Assembly (NCBI RefSeq): GCF_021729885.1
Contig: NZ_CP063401.1
Location: forward strand, 2,720,501 to 2,784,500
From: Devosia sp. SL43
GTDB lineage: Bacteria; Pseudomonadota; Alphaproteobacteria; Rhizobiales; Devosiaceae
Direction of reading: 5' to 3'
Length of the DNA: 64,000 nt
Positions 1-8,770 of this stretch are shown here, piece after piece. Position 1 is the stretch's first letter, and the number at the start of each line of letters is the position of its first letter. Both the position numbers and the translations under genes were made by a program. Under the pieces are notes generated by a model. The model did not search any database, was not told the DNA's origin, and worked only from the letters and a program-made list of their open reading frames with translations.

Positions 1-413
1 TCGGCTTCTTCGCGGACCTGGCGGCGGCGCGCATCTTCCTCGACGCGACGGGCCTCGTCGGCCGCAAAGCGTTCCTGATCCTCGGCCGCACGAGCGCCGG
101 CCAAGGCCAGAGCGCGCTGGCGGGCTTCGGCTTCCGCAGCCGACAGGCCCAGTGGCGCACGCTGCTGCTGGGCTGGCCGGCCCAGTGGTGGGCGGCTGCC
201 TAAATTGCTTGGCGCGGCCGATTGCGGCCGCTGAGGCGCACCCATCGGAGCATTCGGCTTGGGCACCAGGCGGGTGCGCTTCTCAACAACCACCGTCGAG
301 CGGGAAGGACCGCGCGACATGCCCGGACGGTTGCCCAGGCCTGGGCCACCCTTCAGTGTCAGCGTCTTCTTCGCGCTAGTGTCTTCGGTGCGATTGTCGT
401 CGTTATCAGCCAT
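1..413 (-). CDS. infB: Translation initiation factor IF-2, N-terminal part (cut by window edge)
   Basis: Only the first ~137 codons are in the window; the GTPase domain that delivers initiator tRNA to the 30S subunit lies beyond the left edge. From the ATG at 413 the protein begins MADNDDNRTEDTSAKKT, then runs through a basic Gly/Pro/Arg/Gln-rich stretch and a charged Ala/Glu/Arg coiled segment (about residues 85-137). This is the disordered N-terminus typical of alphaproteobacterial IF-2. The start codon overlaps the end of the upstream ylxR-like gene by 8 nt, which suggests translational coupling within the rimP-nusA-ylxR-infB operon. The call rests on the N-terminal composition plus the conserved gene order. 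Confidence 0.9.
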   Translation of the reverse strand, partial: MADNDDNRTEDTSAKKTLTLKGGPGLGNRPGMSRGPSRSTVVVEKRTRLVPKPNAPMGAPQRPQSAAPSNLGSRPPLGRPAQQQRAPLGLSAAEAEARQRALALAGARAAEDQERFAADEARRVEEDARRRQVREEA

Positions 414-1107
414 GTATCTCGCGTCTTTCGTCGGTGGCCTCGGGCAAAAGGTCACCGTCAACCGCTGCGCGGCCGGTGTCCATTTCCGTTGGTTTGGCAG
501 CATAAAGGGCCAGTTTGCGGGCCTTTTCCACTGCCGATTGGGCTGCTGCCCCTCTTGTGAGGGCAGCATGTATCACATTTTCAAGCCCGAGTGCCAAACC
601 CATTTGCTCAGAGGTGAGCAATTCGAAATGGGGCACGCTAAAGCCGTCCATGCCTTCTTCTTCCGCCGCGTAATGCAGGGCCTTGAGCGGTCCTACCATC
701 TTGCTGCGACCATCCTCGGCGGCGTCGGTCGCGGTGATCAGGGCGATCAGATCGCCCGTCCTTATCAATCCCTGCACCTTGGTGGCGCCGAAGATGATCT
801 GGCCGGCCTTGCGAGCCATGCTCAGCGCGTTGAGATAGCGCTGTTCGAGCCGCAACTGCGTCAAGCCAGGCAGGTCGTCCGGCACGGTCACCTCGGTCTT
901 GAGGCTGCGGGCAAACACCTTCTTCTTGACGGCTTCGGCGACCAGCTCGCGGTTGAGGCTGATCCAGACGCCACGGCCCTCGGCTTTCGCCTCGGTATCG
1001 GGCACCAATACGCCATCGGGGCCAAGCACGAAACGAATGAGCTCTGCCACGGGCTTTTCCGCCCGTGTCAGTGCGCACATCCGCGTCGTTTCTTCGCGCC
1101 GGGCCAT
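406..1107 (-). CDS. YlxR-family RNA-binding protein (DUF448 plus L7Ae-like domain)
   Basis: This 233-residue cytoplasmic protein has two parts. Residues ~1-95 are a YlxR/DUF448 domain with the signature RMCALTRAEKP and a conserved LIRFVL strand. Residues ~100-200 resemble the L7Ae/L30e RNA-binding fold (ALSMARKAGQIIFGATKV, then a GDLIALITATDA strand). The fused form is normal in alphaproteobacteria; short YlxR alone is ~90 residues. It sits between nusA (23 nt gap) and infB (8 nt overlap), the standard place for this family. A role in ribosome or RNA metabolism is inferred from the family and operon; the exact role is not established by the sequence. Confidence 0.88.
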   Translation of the reverse strand: MARREETTRMCALTRAEKPVAELIRFVLGPDGVLVPDTEAKAEGRGVWISLNRELVAEAVKKKVFARSLKTEVTVPDDLPGLTQLRLEQRYLNALSMARKAGQIIFGATKVQGLIRTGDLIALITATDAAEDGRSKMVGPLKALHYAAEEEGMDGFSVPHFELLTSEQMGLALGLENVIHAALTRGAAAQSAVEKARKLALYAAKPTEMDTGRAAVDGDLLPEATDERREIHG

Positions 1108-1130
1108 CTGGTCCCTCGCTCCGAAACGGC

Positions 1131-2732
1131 CTAAGCCGTCGCCTCGTCAGCAGCCAGTTCTTCTTCCTGCAGCTGCGGCAGGTCTTCCTGGTTGATCCAG
1201 CCGGCCTTGATGCGGGCCTGCATGATCATGTCTTCGGCTTCTTCGCGCGACACCGGGAAATCCTTGAAGGTGCCTTCGAAGCGCTTGGTTTCGCCATCCT
1301 TGCGTTCGCTCCAGCCGATCAGATCGTCTGCAGCGCAGCCGGCAAAGTCTTCCACCGTCTTGATGTCTTCCTTGCCCAATGCGACCAGCATGGACGCGGT
1401 GAGGCCGGCGATCTCATAGAGTTCGTCCTCGACGCCGAGCTTCTTGCGCTCTTCGTCATGGGCCCGATCGATGGCCGCCAGGTATTCGGCGGCACGGTTC
1501 TGGATTTCGCCGGCAGTTTCTTCGTCGAAGCCATCGATCGACGCGATTTCGTTGGCGTCAATATAGGCCAGTTCCTCGACGGTGGAGAAACCTTCGGAAG
1601 CCAATAGCTGGGCAACCATCTCGTCAACGTCAAGGGCCGCCATGAACAGGCTCGAGCGCTCGGTGAATTCCTTCTGGCGGCGTTCGCTTTCTTCCTGCTC
1701 GGTCAGGATGTCGATATCCCAGCCGATCAGCTGCGAAGCGAGGCGCACATTCTGGCCGCGGCGGCCAATGGCCAGCGACAGCTGTTCATCGGGCACGACG
1801 ACTTCGATGCGCTCGGCCTGCTCGTCGAGCACCACCTTGGCGACATCGGCCGGCTGCAAAGCCGAAACCACGAGGTCGGCAATGGTGTCGGTCCACGGGA
1901 TGATGTCGATCTTCTCGCCCTGCAGTTCGGCGACCACGGCCTGGACGCGCGAACCGCGCATACCGACGCAGGCGCCGACGGGATCAATCGAAGAGTCCGA
2001 CGAGGTCACGGCGATCTTGGCGCGAGAACCCGGATCGCGAGCGATCGAACGGATGGTGATGACGCCATCGTAGATTTCAGGCACTTCCTGCATGAACAGC
2101 TTGGCCATGAACTGCGGATGGGTGCGGCTGAGGAAAATCTGCGGGCCGCGCTGTTCGCGGCGCACGTCATAGACATAGGCGCGGACGCGATCGCCATAGC
2201 GGAACATTTCGCGTGGGATCAGCTCGTCGCGGCGGATGATGGCTTCGCCACGACCCAGGTCGACGATGACATTGCCATATTCGACGCGCTTGACGGTACC
2301 GTTGACGATCTCGCCGATGCGGTTGAAGTATTCGTCATACATGCGCTCGCGCTCGGCATCGCGCACCTTCTGCACGATGACCTGCTTGGCCGACTGCGCG
2401 GCGATACGGCCGAATTCCATCGGCGGCAGCGGCTCGGTCAGGAAGTCGCCGATCTTGGCTTCGGGCGACTTGAGCTGGGCGCGCTTGAGATCGATCTGGC
2501 GGCTGTTCTCTTCGATGACCTCGACGATTTCGAGCAGGCGCCACATGCGGGTTTCGCCCGAGCGCGGGTTGATCTCGACCTTGATCTCGGTCTCGGCGCC
2601 GTAGCGGCCCTTGGCGGCCTTCTCCATGGCGTCCTGCATTGCCTCGATCACGACCATGCGGTCGATCGACTTTTCACGGGCAACGGCATCTGCAATCTGC
2701 AGCAGCTCGAGGCGGTTCGCGCTCACAGCCAT
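1131..2732 (-). CDS. nusA: Transcription termination/antitermination factor NusA
   Basis: NusA binds RNA polymerase and nascent RNA and modulates pausing, termination and antitermination. The 533-residue product shows the expected order: an N-terminal RNAP-binding region (1-~130), an S1 domain (~140-205, [21 protein letters not shown]), tandem KH domains (~235-350, with [15 protein letters not shown] and [20 protein letters not shown]) and C-terminal helix-hairpin-helix repeats (~365-510) ending in an acidic tail. Its start codon directly abuts the rimP stop codon (no gap), so translation is probably coupled. Length and domain order match alphaproteobacterial NusA. Confidence 0.97.
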   Translation of the reverse strand: MAVSANRLELLQIADAVAREKSIDRMVVIEAMQDAMEKAAKGRYGAETEIKVEINPRSGETRMWRLLEIVEVIEENSRQIDLKRAQLKSPEAKIGDFLTEPLPPMEFGRIAAQSAKQVIVQKVRDAERERMYDEYFNRIGEIVNGTVKRVEYGNVIVDLGRGEAIIRRDELIPREMFRYGDRVRAYVYDVRREQRGPQIFLSRTHPQFMAKLFMQEVPEIYDGVITIRSIARDPGSRAKIAVTSSDSSIDPVGACVGMRGSRVQAVVAELQGEKIDIIPWTDTIADLVVSALQPADVAKVVLDEQAERIEVVVPDEQLSLAIGRRGQNVRLASQLIGWDIDILTEQEESERRQKEFTERSSLFMAALDVDEMVAQLLASEGFSTVEELAYIDANEIASIDGFDEETAGEIQNRAAEYLAAIDRAHDEERKKLGVEDELYEIAGLTASMLVALGKEDIKTVEDFAGCAADDLIGWSERKDGETKRFEGTFKDFPVSREEAEDMIMQARIKAGWINQEDLPQLQEEELAADEATA

Positions 2733-3347
2733 TTAATGGATCTCCTCGGAGTCATCAGTATCGTCGTATTCGACAGTTTCAGTATCGTCGTCGTCGATGG
2801 GGTTCGCTTCCTGGTCGAGGCGCGCCTTTTCCATCAGGGCATCGGTCATCACCAGCTTGGCTTCGGCAATGGTCGACAGCAGCAGGCGATGGTCAGGATC
2901 GGTCCCGGCCGGGGCGTCGGGCAGGGTGATCACCACCGCTTCGTCATCGGCAGACTTGATGAAGCCGCGGAAACGCTTGCGGCCATTGATCATGTCTGAC
3001 AGTTCGATCTTGGCCTCGTGACCGACATAGGCGACGAAGTCACGGCGGCGCACCAGAGGCCGGTCGATGCCGGGGGAGCTGACCTCGAGGTGATATTCGC
3101 GATCAATCGGGTCTTCGACATCGAGCACCGGCGAGAGGTCTTTGCTCAGCGCTTCGCAGTTGACGATGGTGAAGCGCCCGTGCTCGTCCTCGGCCATGAT
3201 CTGCAGCGTCATGCCGTTTTCCTGGGTGATCTTCACTCGGACCAGGGCAAAGCCGAGACCATTGGCCACCGGCTCGACAATGCGGGAAACCCGGGCTTCG
3301 AGGCCGGTTTCCTTGATAAAGCGCTTTTCGGAGAGATCGAAGCTCAT
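2733..3347 (-). CDS. rimP: Ribosome maturation factor RimP
   Basis: RimP assists late assembly of the 30S subunit. The start at 3347 (MSFDLSEKRFIKETGLEAR) gives 204 residues; an upstream in-frame start would read through the attenuator hairpin and is rejected. Diagnostic features are the segment LGFALVRVKI, the DVEDPIDREYHLEVSSPGID loop (family motif YxLEVSSPGxDRPL) and a C-terminal SH3-like barrel, followed by an acidic Asp/Glu tail. It is the first gene of the rimP-nusA-ylxR-infB operon. A leader hairpin with a U-tract ends 18 nt before the start codon, implying attenuation control. Confidence 0.95.
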   Translation of the reverse strand: MSFDLSEKRFIKETGLEARVSRIVEPVANGLGFALVRVKITQENGMTLQIMAEDEHGRFTIVNCEALSKDLSPVLDVEDPIDREYHLEVSSPGIDRPLVRRRDFVAYVGHEAKIELSDMINGRKRFRGFIKSADDEAVVITLPDAPAGTDPDHRLLLSTIAEAKLVMTDALMEKARLDQEANPIDDDDTETVEYDDTDDSEEIH

Positions 3348-3364
3348 CGGTCTTTCTGGGTAAT

Positions 3365-3395
3365 AAAAAAGAGCGGGGCCGGGCGGCTCCCACTC
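3365..3395 (-). terminator. Intrinsic terminator/attenuator in the rimP leader
   Basis: Read on the minus strand, GAGTGGG pairs with CCCGCTC (one G-U pair), extended inside by GCC/GGC, and is followed directly by TTTTTT. The hairpin lies between the probable promoter and rimP, not after a gene, so it should act as a premature terminator. Rhizobial rimP genes are known to carry such a leader (the rimP-leader class of attenuators); assigning this hairpin to that class is by position and shape. Confidence 0.7.
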
Positions 3396-3421
3396 TGCAA
3401 ACTTGCTGAGATGTTGGCGCC

Positions 3422-3451
3422 TGTATAGCGCCGAAGGCCGGATGGCGCAAG
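3422..3451 (-). promoter_or_regulatory. Probable promoter of the rimP operon
   Basis: On the minus strand CTTGCG (3451-3446) is followed 18 nt later by TATACA (3427-3422), resembling alphaproteobacterial housekeeping promoters. Transcription would start about 70 nt before rimP and pass through the attenuator hairpin. The assignment is from motif and position only. Confidence 0.45.
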
Positions 3452-3867
3452 GTGTCAGCAAAGTCGCGACTTACCGGCCCGCGCTGCCCGGTCGCCGCGT
3501 TGCACTTCCGGATTTGCGACACCGACCGAGCCGCAGCGAAGTTTTTTGCGATTCTTCGAAAAAATTCTGCGTAGCTCTTGTTTCCGTCGGGGTGATCAAA
3601 TCTGGGGCGAGCGGGGTCTCGTGGCCGCCTCTTTGCCTATGCGAAAAGCGGTCCCGCACGGCGCAAAGCCCGGCGCGGCCGAGCGGCACATCAAGGGTAC
3701 GTAGTTGCCTGGAAGAAACCTGGGTTCCTTGGAAACCCTTGATATCTTTGATAAAACTCTGGCGACGAAGATGCGAAGTTCAAGGGCAAGATTCATGGAA
3801 ATCGTCACTTGAGGGTTTGCCGGGGCAGGATCATCTCCGGGGTGTTCAAACGAAAGGAACACCTGAA
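3452..3867. other. Intergenic region between rimP promoter and small secreted gene
   Basis: About 415 bases without a convincing gene. Reading frames crossing it show no conserved protein and lack ribosome binding sites. It should hold the promoter of the small secreted gene at 3868; I could not place a clear -35/-10 pair. A GAAAGGAA ribosome binding site lies just before that gene. Confidence 0.4.
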
Positions 3868-4152
3868 ATGATCAAGAACATTGTACTCGCCGTCGTCGCC
3901 GTCGCTTCCGTTTCCGCCGTTGCCCTGCCGGCTTATGCCGGTACCGGCATCACCCCCGTCTTTGGTACGGGCGACAATGACGACCAGGACTGGGTTGCCA
4001 GCACCATCGTCGACCGTCTCAACGAACAGGGCGTCAATGCCACGTCGGTGGAAAACTGGGGCGGCCTGATCCGCGCCTATGTGACCCTCGAAGACGGCTC
4101 CGAAGTGATGCAGTTCTACACCCCCGGTTCGCTGAACCAGGTTTCGCTCTAA
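3868..4152 (+). CDS. Small secreted protein of unknown function
   Basis: This 94-residue product begins MIKNIVLAVVAVASVSAVAL and has a Sec signal peptide with probable cleavage after AYA (residue ~26). The mature ~68 residues contain an acidic loop (GTGDNDDQDW), a helix (VASTIVDRLNEQGVNATSVE) and a hydrophobic/aromatic segment (GGLIRAYVTLEDGS), loosely like small periplasmic PepSY-type folds. That similarity is only suggestive. The start is supported by AAAGGAA 9 nt upstream. It stands alone between rimP and an HxlR regulator. I do not recognise the family. Confidence 0.8.
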   Translation: MIKNIVLAVVAVASVSAVALPAYAGTGITPVFGTGDNDDQDWVASTIVDRLNEQGVNATSVENWGGLIRAYVTLEDGSEVMQFYTPGSLNQVSL

Positions 4153-4198
4153 GCGTGCCGCACATGGCGCCGCCGGTTCGCCGACGGCGCCTGTTGTC

Positions 4199-4588
4199 TC
4201 ACTCGGCGTGGATGAGCCGGATCACCGGCTCGCCACCCGAGGCGTCGAAGCGCTCGCGGGCGGCCAATACGCGCTTCCGATTGCGCTCGGCAAAGGTCCT
4301 GAGGCCGTCGGCCAGGTCCAGCAATTCCAGGCCGAGTTCGGTCAATTCGTAATCGACGCGCGGTGGAATGGTGGCGAACATGGTGCGGGTGATGAACCCG
4401 TCGCGTTCCAGCTCCCGCAGCGTCACCGTCAGCGTCTTCTGGGAAATGCCCGAGGCATGGCGCTTGAGTTCGTTGAAGCGCAGCGTTTCGCTCCGCAGCA
4501 GCGTGACGATGGTCAGTGTCCACTTGCCCGGCCGCGCCATCAGCACGTCCTCGTCATCGTGGTGAACGCGGCTGGATTGAACAGACAT
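4199..4588 (-). CDS. HxlR-family transcriptional regulator
   Basis: A 129-residue winged-helix DNA-binding protein. The HxlR signature is clear: KWTLTIVTLL (family KWTLLIL), LRFNELKRHASGISQKTLT (recognition-helix region) and LRELERDGFITRT, followed by the wing (PPRVDYELTELGLEL). It lacks the N-terminal redox-sensing cysteine found in some members such as YodB or HypR, so a thiol switch is unlikely. No adjacent divergent target is evident; the nearest genes are the small secreted gene (convergent) and trmB. The regulated genes are unknown. Confidence 0.9.
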   Translation of the reverse strand: MSVQSSRVHHDDEDVLMARPGKWTLTIVTLLRSETLRFNELKRHASGISQKTLTVTLRELERDGFITRTMFATIPPRVDYELTELGLELLDLADGLRTFAERNRKRVLAARERFDASGGEPVIRLIHAE

Positions 4589-4696
4589 GGCAGGCCCCGA
4601 CGCTGATAATCGAAGTCCGCATATGGGGCGCGATTGCGGCGGTTCCAGAGCGGCAGATCATTAAACTTTGACATGCCTGCCATGCCGGCGTGCCGC

Positions 4697-5398
4697 CTAA
4701 ACTCGCGTGAAACTCAGGTAGAAGCTGATCATGCGGCCTTCGCGGCGGGCCTTCTGCTCGTAGCGGGTGGCTTCCCAGCCGGGATAGGGTTCATGCCAGC
4801 CGCCCGGCCTTTCCGGCGCAAAACGGAAGGCCGGCGCCCTTACGATATGGGCCAGGGTCCAGTTGGCATAATCCTCGATATCGGTGGCGAAGTGGAACAC
4901 GCCGCCAGGCCGGATCACCCGCGCCAGCTCGGCCAGCGTGGTGGGCGATACGAACCGCCGCTTGTGATGACGCGTCTTTGGCCAGGGATCGGGATAGAGC
5001 AGGTAGACTTCGTCGAGCGAGGCGTCGGGCAGCTCGACCAGGAGTTTGAGCGCATCGTCGGTGAAGAGGCGAATATTGCGCAGCTCCTGGGCGGCGATGG
5101 CCTGCACCATCTTGCCGATACCGCCGGTGAATACCTCGCAGCCGATATAGCCGGTATCCGGATGCCTGCTGGCTTCGAGCGCCAGGTGTTCGCCGCCGCC
5201 ATAGCCGATCTCGACGATGATCCTGTCCGCATCGGGAAACAGCTCCCGCGGGTCAAGATGTCCGCTGAGCTTGATTTCAAGGGCGGGCAGGGTGGCGTCA
5301 AACACCGCCTGCTGGCCGCCATGCAATTTCTTGCCGGAGCGGCGGCCGAAAAACGCGCGCGGCGCGCCGGAACGCGTTTTTGGCAGTTCGTGGGACAA
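4697..5398 (-). CDS. trmB: tRNA (guanine-N7)-methyltransferase TrmB
   Basis: TrmB methylates G46 in the variable loop of tRNAs using SAM. The 233-residue protein has the SAM-binding motif VEIGYGGGEHL (family VEIGFGxGxxL), the acidic EVFTGGIGKMV segment, the hallmark YLLYPDPWPKTRHHKRRFV and a C-terminal E(x)ATRYEQKARREG motif. Length fits the family. It lies 5 nt downstream of metK on the same strand. The pairing is sensible because metK makes the SAM that TrmB uses, and the two are probably co-transcribed. Confidence 0.96.
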   Translation of the reverse strand: MSHELPKTRSGAPRAFFGRRSGKKLHGGQQAVFDATLPALEIKLSGHLDPRELFPDADRIIVEIGYGGGEHLALEASRHPDTGYIGCEVFTGGIGKMVQAIAAQELRNIRLFTDDALKLLVELPDASLDEVYLLYPDPWPKTRHHKRRFVSPTTLAELARVIRPGGVFHFATDIEDYANWTLAHIVRAPAFRFAPERPGGWHEPYPGWEATRYEQKARREGRMISFYLSFTRV

Positions 5399-5403
5399 GG
5401 CTG

Positions 5404-6660
5404 TTACTTCACCGCAGCCTTGAGGGCGCTGACCAGGTCGGTCTTTTCCCAGGAGAATGAGCCGTCACGGCCGGCCTTGCGGCCGAAATGCCCATAGGCA
5501 GATGTGCGGGCATAGATGGGTTTGTTGAGATCGAGATGGGTGCGGATGCCGCGCGGGGTGAGGTCCATCACCTTGGACAGCGCATTCTCGACCACCGCTT
5601 CGTCCACCTTGCCGGTGCCGTGCAGGTCGACATAGATCGAGAGTGGCTGCGCCACGCCGATGGCATAGCTGAGCTGGATCGTGGCACGATCGGCAAGGCC
5701 AGCCGCGACCACGTTCTTGGCGAGGTAGCGCGCGGCATAGGCCGCCGAACGATCGACCTTGGTCGGGTCCTTGCCCGAGAAGGCGCCGCCACCATGCGGG
5801 GCTGCGCCGCCATAGGTGTCGACGATGATCTTGCGACCGGTGAGGCCAGCATCGCCGTCGGGGCCGCCGACCACGAACTTGCCGGTCGGATTGACGTGCC
5901 AGACGGTGTCCTTGGTGATCCAGCCCTCGGGCAAAGCCGAGCGGATATAGGGCTCGACGATCTTGCGCACATCGGCCGAGCTCAGCGAGGCGTCCAGGTG
6001 CTGGGTCGACAGCACGATCTGGGTGACGCCGACCGGCTTGCCGTCTTCGTAGCGCACGGTCACCTGGCTCTTGGCATCGGGGCCGAGCACCTTGGCCGGG
6101 CCGGTGCCTTCCTTGCGGGCCAGGGTCAGCACTTCGAGGATCTTGTGGGCGTAGTAGATTGGCGCCGGCAGCAGTTCGGGCGTCTCGCGGCTGGCATAGC
6201 CAAACATGATGCCCTGGTCGCCGGCACCAACATCCTTGTTGTCCTTCTCGTCGACGCCCTGGGCGATATCGGCCGACTGGCCATGCAGCAGCACGTCGAT
6301 CTTGGCGATCTTCCAGTGGAAGCCGGCCTGTTCGTAGCCGATGGCGCGGATGGCCTTGCGGGCGGTGGACTTGAACTTGGACGGGTTGACCACCGGGTGG
6401 CCGGCGGCATCGAGCAGCACCTTGCCGTCCTTGCCCTTCTTCAGCAGCGAATCGGGCACGCGCACCTCGCCGGCAATGACCACGCGATTGGTGGTGGCCA
6501 GCGTCTCGCAGGCGATGCGGACCTTTGAGGGGTCCATGCCGGTCTTCTTGGCCTCGCGGAACACCAGGTCGACGATTTCATCGCTGATCCGGTCGCAAAC
6601 CTTGTCCGGATGGCCCTCGGAAACCGATTCCGAAGTGAAGAGATAAGAAGACCGTGCCAA
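5404..6660 (-). CDS. metK: S-adenosylmethionine synthetase MetK (TTG start)
   Basis: MetK condenses ATP and methionine to SAM. Conserved motifs are [16 protein letters not shown] (ATP/methionine binding), [12 protein letters not shown] and [19 protein letters not shown] (catalytic P-loop-like region). No ATG gives the normal N-terminus. The TTG at 6660 places (M)[11 protein letters not shown] at the start, exactly as in orthologues, and has AGGGGA 8 nt upstream; an upstream in-frame ATG would add 77 unrelated residues. The product is 418 residues, normal for alphaproteobacteria. An ATATAAAG/CTTGATAT palindrome lies ~90 nt upstream and may be the operator. It forms an operon with trmB. Confidence 0.96.
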   Translation of the reverse strand: MARSSYLFTSESVSEGHPDKVCDRISDEIVDLVFREAKKTGMDPSKVRIACETLATTNRVVIAGEVRVPDSLLKKGKDGKVLLDAAGHPVVNPSKFKSTARKAIRAIGYEQAGFHWKIAKIDVLLHGQSADIAQGVDEKDNKDVGAGDQGIMFGYASRETPELLPAPIYYAHKILEVLTLARKEGTGPAKVLGPDAKSQVTVRYEDGKPVGVTQIVLSTQHLDASLSSADVRKIVEPYIRSALPEGWITKDTVWHVNPTGKFVVGGPDGDAGLTGRKIIVDTYGGAAPHGGGAFSGKDPTKVDRSAAYAARYLAKNVVAAGLADRATIQLSYAIGVAQPLSIYVDLHGTGKVDEAVVENALSKVMDLTPRGIRTHLDLNKPIYARTSAYGHFGRKAGRDGSFSWEKTDLVSALKAAVK

Positions 6661-6748
6661 GCGAGAATCCCCTGAACTTGCCGAAAATCGCTCAAAACGA
6701 GCTATTCTGAGGGGTTTGTGACATCCATAGCCATGCGGGTCAAGGCGG

Positions 6749-6768
6749 ATATAAAGAAAGCTTGATAT
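6749..6768. promoter_or_regulatory. Palindromic operator candidate upstream of metK
   Basis: ATATAAAG and CTTGATAT form 8-base arms (one mismatch) around a 4-base spacer. The palindrome lies 89-108 nt before the metK start. Its shape resembles AT-rich palindromes reported for SAH-responsive ArsR-type regulators (SahR) in front of methionine-cycle genes; that link is from memory of the motif class and was not tested. I see no SAM-II or SAM/SAH riboswitch consensus in the leader. Confidence 0.5.
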
Positions 6769-6958
6769 GTGGTGACCTAATTTCGGAGCAGGAATTGGCG
6801 CTGCTCGCGTGCGGCACCGGCCGGGTTGCTTTGCTGGCGACAAGGGCCCACAGTAATAATCGGTCGCAATGCGCCAGACATTCCTATTCATTGTAGCTGT
6901 TCATACCTGCCGGGTCTGGCTTTCGCACCGCGAGCCGCCGGCATGAGGGCCATTTTTC

Positions 6959-8017
6959 ATGGCAAGCCTCCCGCCGTCTGCCGACGCGGCCTCGAGCCTC
7001 ATGCTCGCGATCGTCATCACATCGAACACGCCAATCATCCTGCTGGATCGCGACCTCAGAGTCGTGGCGGCCAGTGCCTCATTCTGTTCCGCCTTTGGCC
7101 TCGACCCCGCCAGCGTGCCGGGAAGCCTGCTGGCCGAATTGGGGGGCGGTGAGTGGAACGTGGCTCAGCTCATGGCCGGGCTGGTATCGGCGATGTCTGG
7201 AAAATCTGCCATTAACGGCTACGAGATGGCCCTGAAGCGCACAGGTCAGGGCGACCGTGACCTGGTGCTGGAGGCTCATCGTCTTCACTACGGCAAGGAT
7301 GAAGACATCCGCATCATGCTGTCAGTCGTGGACGTGACCACCGCCAAGGCGGCCGAGAAGCTGAAGGACAATCTGCTGCGCGAAAAGGCCATCCTGCTGC
7401 AGGAACTGCAGCATCGGGTGGCCAACAGCCTGCAGATCATCGCCAGCGTGCTGATGCAGAGTGCCAGTACCAGCGGGTCCGAGGAGGCTCGCGGTCAACT
7501 CAACGACGCGCATGACAGGGTCATGTCGGTCGCCAGTCTGCAGCGCCAGCTGGCAGCGTCGCGGCTGGGCGATGTCGATCTGCGCAGCTACTTCACCGAC
7601 CTATGCCGCAGCATCGGCGCGTCGATGATCCGCGACCGCTCCAAGATCAGCATCGAGGTGACATGCGATGACAGCGTCGCGGTTTCCGAAGTGTCGGTCA
7701 GCCTGGGCCTGATCATCACCGAACTGGTGATCAATGGGCTCAAGCATGCCTTCCCGGCGAAACGAAAGGGCAAGATCGTCGTCGACTATCGCTCTGATGG
7801 AGCGGATTGGACCCTGACCGTTTGCGACGATGGCGTTGGCATGCCGACATCGCCCGGCAGCGCCAAGCCGGGACTGGGGACCAGCATCGTCGAAGCTCTG
7901 GCCAGGCAGCTGGGGGCCGCAATCGTCGTGACCAATGCCAGACCAGGCACCCATGTCGCTGTTGAACACCTGGATATCGTCGATCTGGCGCCAAGGCTGT
8001 CGCTCGCAGCTCACTAG
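6959..8017 (+). CDS. Cytoplasmic PAS-containing sensor histidine kinase (HisKA_2/HWE type)
   Basis: A 352-residue soluble kinase with no membrane segment. Residues ~15-125 form a PAS-like sensor domain (LLDRDLRVVAASASFCSAFG). Residues ~140-215 are a HisKA_2 dimerisation/phosphoacceptor domain with the motif ELQHRVANSLQIIASVL, where the His is the likely phosphorylation site. Residues ~235-340 are the ATPase domain (N box ELVINGLKHAF, G boxes CDDGVGMP and GLGTSIVEAL). This class is typical of alphaproteobacterial general stress or light/redox signalling. No response regulator is adjacent, so its partner is unknown. The start has only a weak ribosome binding site. Confidence 0.88.
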   Translation: MASLPPSADAASSLMLAIVITSNTPIILLDRDLRVVAASASFCSAFGLDPASVPGSLLAELGGGEWNVAQLMAGLVSAMSGKSAINGYEMALKRTGQGDRDLVLEAHRLHYGKDEDIRIMLSVVDVTTAKAAEKLKDNLLREKAILLQELQHRVANSLQIIASVLMQSASTSGSEEARGQLNDAHDRVMSVASLQRQLAASRLGDVDLRSYFTDLCRSIGASMIRDRSKISIEVTCDDSVAVSEVSVSLGLIITELVINGLKHAFPAKRKGKIVVDYRSDGADWTLTVCDDGVGMPTSPGSAKPGLGTSIVEALARQLGAAIVVTNARPGTHVAVEHLDIVDLAPRLSLAAH

Positions 8018-8050
8018 ACGTATACACGGCGCCACAAACCGGAAAAGCAA

Positions 8051-8086
8051 AAGCCCCGGTCGTGACATCTGTCACGACCGGGGCTT
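8051..8086. terminator. Bidirectional intrinsic terminator
   Basis: A perfect 16-bp stem (AAGCCCCGGTCGTGAC and its complement) with a 4-base loop. On the minus strand it is followed by TTTTGCTTTT and ends tRNA-Leu transcription. On the plus strand it is 34 bases after the kinase stop codon and may also end that mRNA. Confidence 0.85.
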
Positions 8087-8092
8087 AAAACT

Positions 8093-8177
8093 TGGTGCCC
8101 AGAAAAGGACTCGAACCTTCACACCTTGCGGTACACGGACCTGAACCGTGCGCGTCTACCAATTCCGCCATCTGGGC
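8093..8177 (-). tRNA. tRNA-Leu (CAG anticodon)
   Basis: The 85-nt minus-strand sequence begins GCCCAGATGGCGGAATTGG and ends with an encoded CCA. It folds with a 7-bp acceptor stem (GCCCAGA/TCTGGGC), the D-loop GGTAGACGC, the anticodon loop TTCAGGT (CAG), a long class II variable arm and the T-arm GGTTCGAGTCC. The long variable arm and TTGG D-loop fit leucine. A terminator hairpin lies just downstream. Confidence 0.96.
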
Positions 8178-8264
8178 AGGCGCGGTGTAACTAGGGGCAG
8201 CGCCGGACGATGTCAACCGGCTTTCGCAATGGCGTCACAATGCGTTGGCCGGAGACGCAAGCCG

Positions 8265-8627
8265 TTACCAGTTGGCCCCGTCCCAGTGCTTGATGCTGCT
8301 GCGGTCGACCAGGGGCATGTCGTCCAGGCAGTTGACGTTGATCATCACCAGCTCGTTGCCCTTGCCGTCGCTGCCGCGGGCGAAGGATTCGATGCCGCAG
8401 GTCTTGCAGAACAGATGGTCGATGGTTTCGGTATTGAAATGGAAGAGACTGAGATTGTCCTCACCGCTTTCGAGCGTGAAGTCGGCTGCCGGCACCGACT
8501 GCATCACCCAGCCCAGGCGCTTGCAGCGCGAGCAGTTGCAATCGCCCATCGAGGCGAGGTCGGTGGTGGCGGTGTAGCGGACGGCGCCACAGTGACAGTG
8601 GCCTTTGTAGGTCTTGCTTTCGGACAT
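8265..8627 (-). CDS. GFA-family (CENP-V/GFA domain) zinc-binding protein
   Basis: A 120-residue protein of the glutathione-dependent formaldehyde-activating (GFA) family. It has the zinc-ligand pattern KGHCHCGAVRY (CxCG), DCNCSRCKRLG (CxxC) and LFCKTCGI (CxxCG). The start at 8627 follows AGGAA at good spacing. Most family members are not true formaldehyde-activating enzymes, so the substrate is unknown. The neighbours (tRNA-Leu and an NDUFA9-like gene) give no functional hint. Confidence 0.9.
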   Translation of the reverse strand: MSESKTYKGHCHCGAVRYTATTDLASMGDCNCSRCKRLGWVMQSVPAADFTLESGEDNLSLFHFNTETIDHLFCKTCGIESFARGSDGKGNELVMINVNCLDDMPLVDRSSIKHWDGANW

Positions 8628-8770
8628 GGGGCATTCCTCACTCTGTGTAGAACGAAACAAGAACATATACCTGCGCGAGTCAAGCCGATTCCTGCCTCCG
8701 GCCCTCGACAGTGGCGCTCGCCTTGCGATAGAAGCGGCACCAGCAAGCCCTCGCTCCGGAGCCTTTGAAA

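Noticed and set aside
6661..6900. SAM-II or SAM/SAH riboswitch before metK
   Set aside because: The leader lacks the conserved pseudoknot sequences of these classes; only a DNA palindrome stands out.
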